Assembly: GCA_963823895.1 (NCBI GenBank)
Contig: CAWGNG010000028.1
Coordinates: 310,001-374,000, forward strand
Length of the DNA: 64,000 nt
DNA from: G963675935 sp963823895
GTDB lineage: Bacteria; Planctomycetota; Planctomycetia; Pirellulales; Thermoguttaceae
Direction: 5' to 3'
Shown: positions 45,085 to 54,882 of the stretch, piece after piece
Layout of the letters: the number at the start of each line of letters is the position of its first letter
How positions within the stretch are numbered: the stretch's first letter is position 1
Program-made: the position numbers and the translations under genes
Notes under the pieces: generated by a model
What the model saw: the letters and a program-made list of their open reading frames with translations, nothing else
Told to the model about the DNA's origin: nothing
Databases searched by the model: none

Positions 45085-46269
45085 ATGGCACGGAAACCCA
45101 AAGACTGGCGCCAGCGTTCGCTATTCTCATCCAGCCCAGACTACTTGCCTGAGCCTCACGACAACAGTATCATTCATTTTCAAGGAGACGACCATGCACT
45201 ACAAGTCGATCATACACGACCTGCTGCAACAACGGCCGCAGATGCACGATCAGCTTCGCAAGAGCCGCAAACTCCTGCCGACACTGGAACAGTACGCCAA
45301 GGAGTTGAAGACCAGCCACGAAGCCTGGAAGGAAATGCTCTCGCAATTGAGGCCGGGCAGCGACCCGACACAGATCGCGAGCGAGGCCATGGAAATGGCC
45401 GTGAAGGAAATGGAGGATCGTTTGCCCTCCGAATCTCCTCAGGACGACAGCGCACCGCAAGTCCTCGACGCGGCGATGCTGTTCCTCCGCCGTCCCATGT
45501 CGCGCGCCTGAAGGCGGCACGAAACCGGCATCCCCTCTTCGATTCCCTCTCGGACGATCTCTCTCCGGCCGCGCCAACCCCGACTGCGGCCTTGAATGGC
45601 GGCACTTTACTCAGCCCGCCGGTGCCCTCCCGGCAACCACAGCGGGCACCCATCGCCAGCGGCGAGAAGTCCAAGGCCCGCAACATCATCGCCGCCATAC
45701 GCACCTTGAAACAAGTCGAGGCAGAAAAACGGCCCGCCACGGCGGACGAGAAGCAAGCCCTCGCCCGCTTCCCCGGCTTTGGGCCGGTGGCCCTCTCTAT
45801 TTTCCCCGACCCCGTGACCGGCCGTTACAGGGATGCCGGCTGGCAGGCACTGGGCGAGGAACTGAAGACACTGCTGAGTCCCGTCGAATACGACAGCGCC
45901 AAACGCACCACATTCAATGCCTTTTACACGTCACCGACCGTGATCGCGGCCATTCACGAGGCTATTTCCCGCCTGGGCGTGCCCGGCAACGCCACGATCC
46001 TGGAGCCCGGCTGCGGCACCGGCAATTTCATGAGCCAGGGCAGCGAAGGTATGCGCTTCATCGGCGTCGAACTGGACTCCATTTCTGGCCGCATCGCCAG
46101 GGCACTCTACCCCGGCCACGACATCCGCATCGAGAACTTCCGCGATACGAAACTGCCTGAGGACCGCATTGACGCGGTGATCGGCAACGTGCCCTTCGCC
46201 GATCTTAAGATGGACTATCGCGAGCAAAAACTGTCCCTGCACGATTACTTTTCGGAATTATACCTTTAA
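45085..46269 (+). pseudogene. Giant methylase-helicase, N-terminal part cut by IS insertion
   Basis: The frame is open from 45,085, but before about 45,500 it overlaps the 45,194 gene and is probably not coding; the true start is unclear. From about 45,510 it reads KAARNRHPLFDSL, then an N6-methylase core: FYTSPTVIAAI, LEPGCGTGNFMSQG (SAM motif), GVELDSISGRIA, and IGNVPFADL (NPPY-type motif IV variant). The authentic sequence ends at LHDYF; SELYL and the stop are supplied by the inserted IS end. The remainder resumes at 49,704. Confidence 0.85.
45194..45511 (+). CDS. Helical accessory protein preceding the methylase-helicase
   Basis: 105 residues with AAGGAG before the ATG. MHYKSIIHDLLQQRPQMHDQ and LRKSRKLLPTLEQYAKELK give an all-helical protein of a type that commonly precedes giant methylase-helicase genes on integrative elements. 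Its 3' end overlaps the first readable part of that gene. Removing GC from the GCGCGC run near 45,505 would fuse the two frames, so a fused ancestor or an indel is possible. Confidence 0.7.
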   Translation: MHYKSIIHDLLQQRPQMHDQLRKSRKLLPTLEQYAKELKTSHEAWKEMLSQLRPGSDPTQIASEAMEMAVKEMEDRLPSESPQDDSAPQVLDAAMLFLRRPMSRA

Positions 46270-46283
46270 CAAAGCAGACTCGA

Positions 46284-46430
46284 TTATCCCCGCTTCCGAC
46301 GTAGCTTCTTCATTTCTTCCCGAACCTTCGCTGGGTCTGCACGCATGAACGCGGCAAGAGCCTCTTCAGCCTTGAGGGGGTAAAGAGACATCGTGGGCAG
46401 CCGGCGCTTTGTATGTTTTGTACCTTTCAT
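46284..46430 (-). CDS. IS passenger: 48-aa basic protein coupled to the nuclease-like gene
   Basis: ATG 46,430 overlaps the nuclease-like gene's stop by four bases. Sequence is MSLYPLKAEEALAAFMRADP, preceded by a basic leader and ending KKLRRKRG. The pairing of a nuclease-like protein with a short helical partner is toxin/antitoxin- or immunity-like, though which is which cannot be told. Confidence 0.55.
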   Translation of the reverse strand: MKGTKHTKRRLPTMSLYPLKAEEALAAFMRADPAKVREEMKKLRRKRG

Positions 46431-46879
46431 CGAAATAAAACGGCGAGGTTTTCCAGCGGACGCCAGCATCCCGCGGGAGTGCTTGGCATTCGCTGCTTTC
46501 TCTTCAGCGTGAAAAACTCCACCTGTTTGCCCTTTTTCCATCGTGCCAATAAAACGGCTCTTGCCTTGTACGCGGTCGCTACTCGCCGTAGTCGTACAAT
46601 CTCTGCGGGGGATGGATAGGAGGCGGTTCCGCCCTTTACCTGTATCAGCACTACGTCAAAAAGGTCGCCGCGAGCGAATCTATTCCCGGTCGATCGGTGA
46701 TTTTTCCTGATTGCCAGTAGGTCTACAATCCCAACGGATTCACCGCCCATTGCGCCGCAAAACGTGACTAGTTGCCACCGTGTTCTGGCGATTGTCTTAC
46801 GAATGCGCACCTTAGTCATGGTAACAGACCATTTGGCTGTCAGCGCCGCTTTGCGTTGTGCATTTCCCCAATCAGTCAC
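46427..46879 (-). CDS. IS passenger: PD-(D/E)XK-nuclease-like protein
   Basis: Up to 150 residues from GTG 46,879 (ATG 46,819 gives 130). VGIVDLLAIRKNH followed by GDLFDVVLIQVKGG gives the D ... Q-V-K spacing of restriction-endonuclease-fold nucleases. RWQLVTFCGAMGG precedes it. Function is inferred from fold motifs only. Overlaps the 48-aa gene. Confidence 0.6.
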   Translation of the reverse strand: MTDWGNAQRKAALTAKWSVTMTKVRIRKTIARTRWQLVTFCGAMGGESVGIVDLLAIRKNHRSTGNRFARGDLFDVVLIQVKGGTASYPSPAEIVRLRRVATAYKARAVLLARWKKGKQVEFFTLKRKQRMPSTPAGCWRPLENLAVLFR

Positions 46880-46911
46880 GCTTGCACCCAGGAATTGTAA
46901 TGGTAAAATGA

Positions 46912-46938
46912 AAGCGGCCGGAGTCTACCCGGCCGCTT
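46912..46938. terminator. GC-rich hairpin inside the IS
   Basis: AAGCGGCCGG / CCGGCCGCTT arms (46,912-46,921, 46,929-46,938) with loop AGTCTAC or similar, followed by TGTTC. May separate the leftward nuclease pair from the rightward zinc-ribbon gene. Confidence 0.45.
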
Positions 46939-47028
46939 GTTCAGTTTCCACGCCGTAAGGGCGGCAGTGGCGCTCGTGATACCGCCATTATACCGCCTGC
47001 GGCCTTCTTTGCAAGGCGAGGTTGTACG

Positions 47029-47625
47029 ATGGTCAAGTGCAAAGACTGTGGTTATTTGGGGGTGGTGCATTGTCAAGATCAGCGGCTAGTATCTCCTTCC
47101 AGGGAACAGCGAGAAACGGGGCGTCCTCCATTGGACAAGGTGGCAACTTCCCCTCCACCAATGCCTATTGTTGTTGAAATCATGCCGGTATGTGCCATAG
47201 CCGCTCGTCCGTTGCGAGACAATTTCAACGTTGAAGTCGAAAGGGAACGCGCAGCATCCCGACCCGCCGAACAAACGGCCCGGGCTTGGTTGCTTGAATA
47301 TGAAATAATGTCCCGAGCAGCGCGTTCTGTAATGGATACTGAACGAAACTGCACAAAAGAATCCCAGGAATTCACTCCGTGGATTCCTGGGCTAACCCCA
47401 AAGGAACATCTCGACATGAATATAATGCAACAACGAGAACTTTGGCATAAAAAGCAAAGCAATAGAAACTTGTGGGTCAATCTGGCACTCATATTTATAG
47501 CTATCCTTTCGGCCGTTGCTGCATGGTGGGCTGCTACGCATCCAACAGCCATTGTGGTTTCTGTCCCCGCTGCTACCTCCACTACCAATAGTTCACAGCA
47601 AACCACAAAAACAGCCACCCCCTGA
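47029..47625 (+). CDS. IS passenger: zinc-ribbon and TM protein
   Basis: 198 residues: N-terminal CKDCGYLGVVHC (two CxxC-like pairs), a polar middle, a TM helix near 148-168 (LWVNLALIFIAILSAVAAWW) and a Thr/Ser tail. No function recognised. It ends a few bases before the transposase stop on the other strand. Confidence 0.5.
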   Translation: MVKCKDCGYLGVVHCQDQRLVSPSREQRETGRPPLDKVATSPPPMPIVVEIMPVCAIAARPLRDNFNVEVERERAASRPAEQTARAWLLEYEIMSRAARSVMDTERNCTKESQEFTPWIPGLTPKEHLDMNIMQQRELWHKKQSNRNLWVNLALIFIAILSAVAAWWAATHPTAIVVSVPAATSTTNSSQQTTKTATP

Positions 47626-47632
47626 ATTAGCA

Positions 47633-48601
47633 TCATGCTGTCTCCCTGTAAATCAGCCGCTTTCCTTCTGCGCCTTTGATGGCTTCCACGGTTCTCTGCC
47701 CATCCGTCACCTTACGTTCATCCCACCGGAAAGAGAACTCGTCACAATAGCGGTGGAGGTGAGTCTTAGAAATGTGGTGGAAGGTTCCATGCACACCCCT
47801 TTTCAGTAAAGCGAAAAACGATTCGGCCGTATTGGTGTTCACGTCGCCACGGGCGTACTCGCCTTGGCTATGGTTGACAGTTTGATGGCCACCCGCGAAT
47901 TCCTGCCCGATTCCCTTGTAGAGGTTCAATTCATCGGTCTGGATTGCGGCCTGTTGGTTCACGTTCTCACGAATGGCCGTTTTCAGATTGTCGGCGTTGA
48001 CGTGTTCCACAATCCGCGTCTTGATTCTCCCGTCACGTTCTACCAAGGCGACCACAGGCGTCTTCTTCGTTCCCCGGCCCCGCTTATTGACGATCAGATT
48101 GCCCGCTGCGTCCCGCTTGCCCTTCCGGGGCTTGCCGCCTACATAAGTCTCGTCTACCTCCACCACGCCGGTCAACTTGCTGGCAAGTGGGTCTTCCCTC
48201 ATTGCAAGGCGGATACGATGGGCGAGAAACCAGGCCGCCCGATAAGTATGCAGCCCAAGGTTGCGCTGCAATTGGAGGGCAGAGACACCCTTCTTGTGAG
48301 AACAGATTGAATGGAAGGCTTGGACCCACTGCCGCAAGGTAATGTGGGAACGCTCCATAACGGTGCCAACGGTGACGGTGAATTGCTTCCGGCATCCGTT
48401 GCACTGAATTACGCCATCGCGTACCTTCCTGGACTTGGCTTGAATCCGGGTCACTGCTACTCCGCCGCAGTGAGGGCAGACCGGACCACCGGGCCAGCGA
48501 ATCGACTCCAAGATCGTGCGGGCCTCATCTTCCGTCAACCGGCCCACGTCGATTGCGGCCATATCGGAAAGGCGCGTGAACTTCGGCGGTACGTATTTCA
48601 T
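47633..48601 (-). CDS. IS1595-family transposase
   Basis: 322 residues from ATG 48,601 (AAAGGA upstream); the longer frame is not needed. N-terminal zinc ribbon CPHCGG ... CNGC, then the DDE/DDN core: VEVDETYVGGK (D near 150), IQTDELNLYKG (D near 220) and NTNTAESFFALLKRG (N/E near 255). The terminal repeats and 8-base target duplication confirm the family. All catalytic residues are intact, so the element may be active. Confidence 0.97.
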   Translation of the reverse strand: MKYVPPKFTRLSDMAAIDVGRLTEDEARTILESIRWPGGPVCPHCGGVAVTRIQAKSRKVRDGVIQCNGCRKQFTVTVGTVMERSHITLRQWVQAFHSICSHKKGVSALQLQRNLGLHTYRAAWFLAHRIRLAMREDPLASKLTGVVEVDETYVGGKPRKGKRDAAGNLIVNKRGRGTKKTPVVALVERDGRIKTRIVEHVNADNLKTAIRENVNQQAAIQTDELNLYKGIGQEFAGGHQTVNHSQGEYARGDVNTNTAESFFALLKRGVHGTFHHISKTHLHRYCDEFSFRWDERKVTDGQRTVEAIKGAEGKRLIYRETA

Positions 48602-48711
48602 GGTAGATTCCTTTGCTTGATCTACCATTATGATACGATTATCCCTTGCGTTTGTCAAGAGATACGGACCATAAAATCGCCGATTTTCCGAAATATCCGC
48701 AAAGGTGGGGG

Positions 48712-48906
48712 CTAGTCGTTGGAATGCGGTCTGCCGCCTTTTCTGGGGATAGCTGCGAACCGTTCTAACTCCGACTCCGAGATGACGAAACGCCCTGCGA
48801 TTTCCTTGCTCTTGAGTTGGCCGGACTCGACCAGTTGCGACACACGTTGCCGGGACACGCCTAACCGCTCGGCCGCGTCCGTTTGTGAGACGTAGTTGAC
48901 ACTCAT
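48712..48906 (-). CDS. IS passenger: excisionase-type helix-turn-helix protein
   Basis: 64 residues: VSQTDAAERLGVSRQRVSQL (HTH), VESGQLKSKEIAGRFVIS, SELERF, the AlpA/Xis pattern. Possibly regulates passenger or transposase transcription. Directly upstream of the transposase. Confidence 0.75.
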   Translation of the reverse strand: MSVNYVSQTDAAERLGVSRQRVSQLVESGQLKSKEIAGRFVISESELERFAAIPRKGGRPHSND

Positions 48907-48984
48907 GCCGGAAGACTATCATAAACTCTTACCTTTGTCAATAGTCGCTCCCGATAGGGCATAGATGCTCGACTGATCTTTTGT

Positions 48985-49117
48985 TATGATGGGGGCGTGA
49001 GACAATTCCCAAACCGGCCCCCCGGACGATTTTTCGCCGGGGGGCTTTTCTTTGCCCACAGTGGCGGTATACTAACGGGCTGTAGGATGCTTCCGACGGT
49101 TTGGGGCATTGTCTCAC
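48985..49117 (+). ncRNA. Candidate small RNA/attenuator leader before the HNH gene
   Basis: TATGAT at 48,985-48,990 precedes a segment GTGAGACAATTCCCAAAC (48,997-49,014), a strong terminator (arms GCCCCCCGG 49,017-49,025 and CCGGGGGGC 49,037-49,045, then TTTTCTTT), and 50 bases later the near-perfect inverse (49,099-49,117). The upstream arm can pair either with the downstream arm or be left free while the terminator folds, an attenuator-like layout. No -35 was clear. Confidence 0.45.
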
Positions 49118-49201
49118 AACACACCTCTGGCCGTTCTGGCCAAGCTTCCTGGTTTGCGTTCTGTGTCTCAATCCGCGCCTATAGTGCGCGAGGAGAAAAG
49201 C

Positions 49202-49498
49202 ATGGCTTTCGATCAGGCGACTATTGATTCCGTATGGAGAAAGGGTGCCATCGTCAACGGCGTTGATTCCAACGAGTGGCGTAAGGATGAATGCGGTGCT
49301 TGGATAGCCTATAACCACTACGGCGATCGCAATTCAATCTATGGCTGGGAAATCGACCACATTACGTCACAGGAACATGGAGGAGGCGATGAGCTAAGCA
49401 ACCTCCGCCCGCTCCAATGGCAAAACAATGCCAGTAAGGGGAGTGGTAGACTTGTGTGCGTCGTCACCGCTCACGGGAACCAAAACGGCCCCGCTTAA
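49202..49498 (+). CDS. IS passenger: HNH endonuclease
   Basis: 98 residues from ATG 49,202 with GAGGAG upstream. WEIDHITSQEHGGGDELSNL and RPLQWQNNASKG form the HNH core (D-H, N, and N-x-x-K). Cuts DNA as a nicking or restriction-type enzyme in known families. Encoded inside an IS1595 element, an unusual location, possibly to favour homing or to keep cells dependent on the element. Confidence 0.85.
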   Translation: MAFDQATIDSVWRKGAIVNGVDSNEWRKDECGAWIAYNHYGDRNSIYGWEIDHITSQEHGGGDELSNLRPLQWQNNASKGSGRLVCVVTAHGNQNGPA

Positions 49499-49630
49499 AT
49501 CGGGGTGGTAGAGTTCAGAAGCTACACGGTTGACGCGCTTGGCAAAAGCGGCGCGCCGATTGTCTGGAACTTCTCGGAGAAGTTCTCTCAACAACTCGTC
49601 AGCTTCCTTGAATTGAATGTTAATCAGCAT
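49394..49630 (-). CDS. IS passenger: small protein converging on the HNH gene
   Basis: 78 residues with an AAAGGAG site before the ATG. INIQFKEADELLRELLREVP and DNRRAAFAKRVNRVASELYH are amphipathic helices. The 3' end overlaps the HNH gene antisense by about 100 bases. Possibly a partner or inhibitor of the nuclease; unproven. Confidence 0.55.
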   Translation of the reverse strand: MLINIQFKEADELLRELLREVPDNRRAAFAKRVNRVASELYHPDLSGAVLVPVSGDDAHKSTTPLTGIVLPLERAEVA

Positions 49631-49695
49631 CTCAGTCTCCTTTCCCGTCTATCGCGGGGTGTCTAGGGTCTGCTTTGTTAAAGGTATAATTCCGT

Positions 49696-52600
49696 TACTT
49701 TTTCGCCAAGTCCATCGACGCCCTGAAGCCCGGTGGCGTGCTGGCCCTGGTCACGACGCATTACACGCTCGACAAACAGAATGCCGCTATCCGCGACTAT
49801 CTTGGCTCGAAGGCCGATTTCGTCGGGGCGATCCGTCTGCCGTCCGATGCATTCAAACGGGAGGGCACGGCCGTTGTTACGGACATCCTGTTTCTTCGTA
49901 AGCGAACTCCCGGCGAGCCGGCCCGTCACGTCGAGGCGGAATGGCAGCGAGCACGGCCTATGGAGATCGACGGCGCGGAGGTCTCGATCAATCGCTATTT
50001 CGTCCGTCACCCGGAAATGGTGCTGGGCACCTGGAGCCGCAAGGACACGCTCTACGGTGGCGAGGGTTTTAGCGTTCTCGGCAATGGCGACCTGGCCCAT
50101 CAACTTCGGGAGGCGATTCAACGCCTGCCACAATTCGCTCCCTTACAAGCGTCTACGGTTCAGGAACCCGCCCCGGCTTTCGCACCGCCGCCACCCGAAC
50201 GCCACATCACCGAAGGGAGCTTTTTCGTCGCCGATGACCGCACCGTTTGCCAATCCGTGGGCGGCCAAGCCGTGCCCGTGGTCTACGGCGGCACTTCCTT
50301 ACGGGCAGACGGTACGCTTACGGGCAAGCGACTGGCCGCCCTGGTTGGCTTACGCGACCGCGCCCGCCGGGTCCTGCAATCGCAGAACGAAGGCTGGCCC
50401 GAGGCGAACCGCAACGACGCACGCCGGGAACTCAACTGGGCCTATGACCGCTTCGTTGCCTCTTACGGCCCGATCAACAAGACCACTTTCGGCGAGACCG
50501 CCGACGGCAACGTCATCCGCCGGATGCCGAACCTGGTCAAGTTCCGCGAGGACCCGGACGCCATGCTGGTCATGTCCCTGGAGGATTACGACGAGGTGAC
50601 GGCAAAGGCGACCAAAGCCGCCATCATGACCAAGGACGTGGTGGGCAAGACCCCGCCCATTACCCAGGTCCGCAGCGCTGAGGAAGGATTGCTCGTATCC
50701 CTTAACCAACGTGGCACGGTGGACTTGCCGTACATCGCCACCCTCTACGGCAAGCCCGAGAAGCAGATCATTGCCGAACTGGGCGACCTGATCTTCCATG
50801 ACCCGGAATCCAAAACCTGGCAGACGGCCGACGCCTATCTCTCCGGCAACGTCCGGGCCAAACTCGCCGCCGCCGAGCGTGCCGGCCCGACTTACGTGCG
50901 CAACGCCGATACCTTGCGGGCTGTGCAGCCCGAGGACGTACTGCCCGGCGACATCGACGCGGGATTAGGCGCGCCGTGGATACCGGCAAGAGACATCCAG
51001 GCATTCGCGGCTGACCTGTTCCGCGTCGATCCGTCCTCCGTGCCGGTCGCGCACCTCAAAAAAGATGCCGTCTGGAGCGTTGACCCCGACTACGCCGCCA
51101 AGCAGTCGGTCGCCGCAACCTCCGAGTATGGGACCGCACGCGCCAACGGCACCTGGCTGCTCGACTTGGCCCTGAATATGAAAACGCCGGTGATCTATGA
51201 TACGATCCAAAACGGCGACCGCGAGGAGCGGGTCGTGAACCACGGGGCGACGATGGCTGCCCGCGAGAAACAAAAACTCATCAAGGAGCGCTTCCGCTCT
51301 TGGGTTTTCACCGATCCGCACCGCACCGAGCGGCTCGTGCGTTTGTACAACGACACGTACAACAACCTCCGGCCCCGCCTGTTCGACGGTTCGCACCTCG
51401 ATTTCCCAGGCATGAACCAGAATATCACACTGCGGCCGCACCAGGACGACGCCGTGTGGCGCGGCATGAGTTCCGGCAACACGCTGTTGGCCCACACCGT
51501 CGGCGCGGGCAAGACTTTCACGATGGCCGCCACCGGCATGAAGATGAAGCAAGCCGGACTCATCAAGAAGCCGATGTATGTGGTCCCTAACCACCTGCTG
51601 GAGCAGTTCTCCCGCGAGTTCATGCAGCTTTATCCCAATGCCAAGCTACTGGTTGCCGCCAAGGAAGACCTGTCGCGAGACCGGCGCAAGCAGTTGACCG
51701 CCAAAATCGCCAGCGGCGAATGGGATGGCATCATCGTCACCCACAGCAGCTTCGAGCGAATCGGGATGTCGCGGGATTACCAGGAGAAGTTTCTCCGGGA
51801 GCAAATCGCCGAATATGATGAACTGCTCCGCGAACATGCGGGCGCCAAGGGAGCCAACCGCAATCTCATCAAGACCATCGAGAAACAGAAGGCCGCGAGA
51901 GCCGAACGCCTGAAAAACCTGCTCGCCGAGCACAAGAAGGATGACGGGCTCGTGTTCGACGAACTCGGCGTCGATCACGTCTTCATCGACGAGGCGCATT
52001 ATTTCAAGAACCTGGAGACGCCGACCAAGATGGACCGCGTGGCCGGCATCCAGACCGGCGGCTCCGAGCGGGCCTTCGACGTGTACATGAAGGCCCGTTA
52101 CCTGCACGAGCAACACGCCGGCCACGGGGTGACGTTCGCCACCGGAACGCCGATCTCCAACACGATGATGGAAATGTACACGATGCAGCGGTTTCTCGAC
52201 CCCGAGGGGCTCCGAAGCCGGGGCCTGGAGCATTTCGACGCATGGGCGGCCACCTTCGGCGAAGTCATCGACACTATGGAAATCTCCCCGGACGGTAACG
52301 GCCTGCGGCCACGGAGCCGGTTCGCCCGCTTCACCAATCTGCCGGAACTTCAGCAGATGTTCCGGGCATTCTCCGACGTGCAGACGGCCGAGATGCTCAA
52401 CCTGCCACGGCCCCGCCTGCAAGGCGGCAAGCCGATCATCGTTGCCTGCCCGATGTCCGATGAACAGTACGCCCTACAACAAGAGTTGGTGGAACGCTAC
52501 GACCGGCTGCGGTCTCAGAAGGTGGACCCGCGGATCGACAACGCGCTGAACATCACCACCGACGGGCGCAAGCTCGCCACCGATGCGAGGATGCTCTCCG

Positions 52601-54222
52601 CCACGGCACCCGATTTCCCAGAGTCCAAGGTTAACCGCCTTGTCGAAAACGTCGTTTCCATCTGGGAACGCACCGCGCCAACACGCGGCACGCAAATGAT
52701 ATTCGCCGACATGGGCGTCAATCCCACGGAATGGGGTTACTCGCCATACAGCGAGATCATCGAGAAACTCGTCGCCCACGGCATCCCCCGCCAGCAAATC
52801 GCCGCCATCGGCGATGCCGAATCCGACGCCAAGAAACAGGCCCTCTTTGAGAAGGTCAGGCAAGGTTCTGTTCGCGTGCTGATCGGCAGCACCCAGAAGA
52901 TGGGAACCGGCACCAATGTTCAGAAACGTCTCGTCGCCCTTCATCACCTCGACGCTCCGTGGAAGCCGGCCGAGGTCGAACAACGCGAGGGCCGAATCTT
53001 GCGCCAGGGGAACGAAAATGAGGAAGTGGCGGTCTATCGCTACGTCACGGAAGGATCGTTCGACGCCTACATGTGGCAGGCGCTGGAGACCAAGGCCCGC
53101 TTCATCGGCCAGGTCATCACCGGCGACAACGCCGCCCGCCGGGCCGAGGACATCGGTGGTCAGGAACTCTCCTATGCCGAGGTCAAGGCGATTGCGTCGG
53201 GCAACCCGGCGGTGCTGACCCTCGCAGAGGCCGACGCCGAACTGCAACGGCTCGCCCTCTTGAAAAAGAACCACCTGGACGAGCAATACCTCGCCCGGCA
53301 CAATGTTCGTAAATTGCCGGACACGATTGCCAGCCTGTCCGGGCGATTGTCCAGCCTCATGGCGGACCAAGCCACCGCTACCGCCCATGCCGGCGACCCC
53401 GTGACCATCGGCGGCCGCACCCCGTTACGCAACGACGTACCCGCCATCCTGGCAGGCCAACTCGATTCCTTGCCACTGAACGTCCGCGAGACGACCCGCG
53501 TTCCACTCGGCACCTACCGCGGCCTGCGTTTCGGCCTTGTCCTTCATCCGCAATTCCCATCCGATGTGTACCTGGAAGGGGCCATCACCCGTCAGTCCGG
53601 CCTCTCGCGGGAGCACCAGGGGGCGCGCGCCGTGCTAAACGCCCTGGAGCGCATGGCCGGCGGCTACGGCTCCGAATGCGACCGGGTGCGGCAAGACCTC
53701 GCCATCGCCGAGTCGCAGTTGCGCGATTACCAAGCGCGCCTGGGTGCCCCGTTCCTGCACGACGCCTACCTGTCCGAACTTACCGACTTGCGCGACCAAC
53801 TCAAGGCCGGCCTTTCCGGCAGGGCACCGGAGCCAGGCAGCGACTCACAGCCCAGCGTTTCCGAACTGGCCGAAAAGATCAGGGCGTTCAAGGGCGCGCA
53901 CAGCATAGAAGCCACGCCCCAGCGCATCCGGCAGAAGCAGTCCTCCGCTGAGGAACCCGTGACCGCCCGCATTCGCCGCCGGATCGAGGCAGTTCCCGTT
54001 TCCGACACGGCGATTCCGCCCGATGCTACAATGCCGGAGGCGGAGACATTCCCGCCTGCCAAATCCACGTGGCAAACCATTGCCGAGAATCTCGCGTCTC
54101 TTGGGATTGAGTCTAACCTCGCCAGCCCGCCCCGGCCTGGAACCCCGACGTCCCAGATGACGTTCCAGCAACGTCTTGCGATTGAGCGGCAACGCAAAGA
54201 CCTGGAGCCAAGCCTGTCTTGA
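49696..54222 (+). pseudogene. Giant methylase-helicase, C-terminal part
   Basis: Resumes the gene interrupted at 46,252: FFAKSIDALKPGGVLALVTT completes the methylase. It then continues for about 1,500 residues with an SF2/SNF2-type helicase: AHTVGAGKTFTMA (Walker A), HVFIDEAHYFKN (DEAH), FATGTPISNTMMEM, and QREGRILRQGN (motif VI). C-terminal coiled-coil and Ser/Pro-rich tail. Such proteins act in element-borne DNA modification or anti-restriction. A GTG at 49,738 could allow expression of the helicase half alone. Confidence 0.85.
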
Positions 54223-54246
54223 CTCCTCAATTCGTGCGGAAAGTCC

Positions 54247-54882
54247 TCAATTCGTGCGCGAATCTGCCATGCATTCAAGCTTATCTAGGTTGTCTTTGCC
54301 AAGGCGGTGTTCCAGGCAGACCTTCAGTTCGCGGGCATCACCTTGGAAGTAGGCGCGGTCAACAGCACGGTCACCGCATAACTCCCTCACGTTGTGCGCC
54401 ATCGCTTGCTCTCTGGGATACGAGCGGGGAAGTTCCGGATTCCACTCGTTCCCCAGTTCTTTAATTGCCAGATCCTCCGTGATGCCCTCGTCCAGCTTAC
54501 TTCCTAGTTGTCGCTCGGCGGCCGGATCAGACAACTGGTGAAGCCGCTCATGGATGATCGTCTTACGCATCTGTACGTGGTCTGTTGCGACGTGTGCCGG
54601 TTCGATGGTTTTCTGGGAAAAGCCGACAACATCCTCCGCCGGCTTCTCGCCAGCTACCCGCAGGTAGCTCTGCTCGAAATGCTTTCGGTCCTCAAAAACT
54701 GTCGGCAGGTCTTGCATGGCACGGATTCGCTCCGGCGGCACAAGGTCGCGATACCGCTGGCAGAGACGCTCAGTGTAGAACCGGTCTGTCTCGTGAAGTT
54801 GATTCTGCAACCGATCCTCAAATTGCTTTTCGAGGTGGTCCAGATCAACTCGTTCGGAAATCTCTCGCGAAACATGTTTCAC
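54247..54882 (-). CDS. HExxH metalloprotease-like protein, last gene of the motor operon
   Basis: 211 residues. HERLH at 111-115 with an acidic ligand candidate in LDEGITED (about 130-137) matches a gluzincin-type site. The N-terminal half is charged helix (VDLDHLEKQFEDRLQNQLHE). It overlaps the ATPase gene stop by four bases (ATGA), so is co-translated with it. Possibly an effector protease or a maturation factor. Confidence 0.7.
   Translation of the reverse strand: MKHVSREISERVDLDHLEKQFEDRLQNQLHETDRFYTERLCQRYRDLVPPERIRAMQDLPTVFEDRKHFEQSYLRVAGEKPAEDVVGFSQKTIEPAHVATDHVQMRKTIIHERLHQLSDPAAERQLGSKLDEGITEDLAIKELGNEWNPELPRSYPREQAMAHNVRELCGDRAVDRAYFQGDARELKVCLEHRLGKDNLDKLECMADSRTN

Larger units (their letters stand above)
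46253..49695 (-). mobile_element. IS1595-family element with passenger genes (3.44 kb)
   Basis: Terminal inverted repeats of 27 bases are identical: 46,253-46,279 (begins CGGAATTATACCTTTAACAA) and the inverse at 49,669-49,695. An exact 8-base target duplication flanks them. Besides the transposase (minus strand, 47,633-48,601) it carries two leftward genes at the left end, a zinc-ribbon membrane protein, a helix-turn-helix protein, an HNH endonuclease and a small protein. Typical IS1595 members are about 0.7-1 kb, with larger passenger-bearing forms known, so this is a compound, cargo-rich member. Confidence 0.93.
46245..49703. repeat. Target-site duplication (TTACTTTT) flanking the IS1595 element
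   Basis: TTACTTTT occurs at 46,245-46,252 and 49,696-49,703, directly outside the terminal inverted repeats. Removing the element plus one copy restores ...GAT TAC TTT TTC GCC AAG..., an uninterrupted frame (DYFFAKSIDALKPGG). Confidence 0.95.

Noticed and set aside
45085..45500. First 140 codons of the frame that becomes the methylase-helicase
   Set aside because: They overlap the well-supported 45,194-45,511 gene in another frame and look non-coding; only the part after about 45,510 was trusted.
52474..53388. 304-codon leftward ORF
   Set aside because: Antisense to the helicase half of the giant gene, which has clear motifs V-VI.
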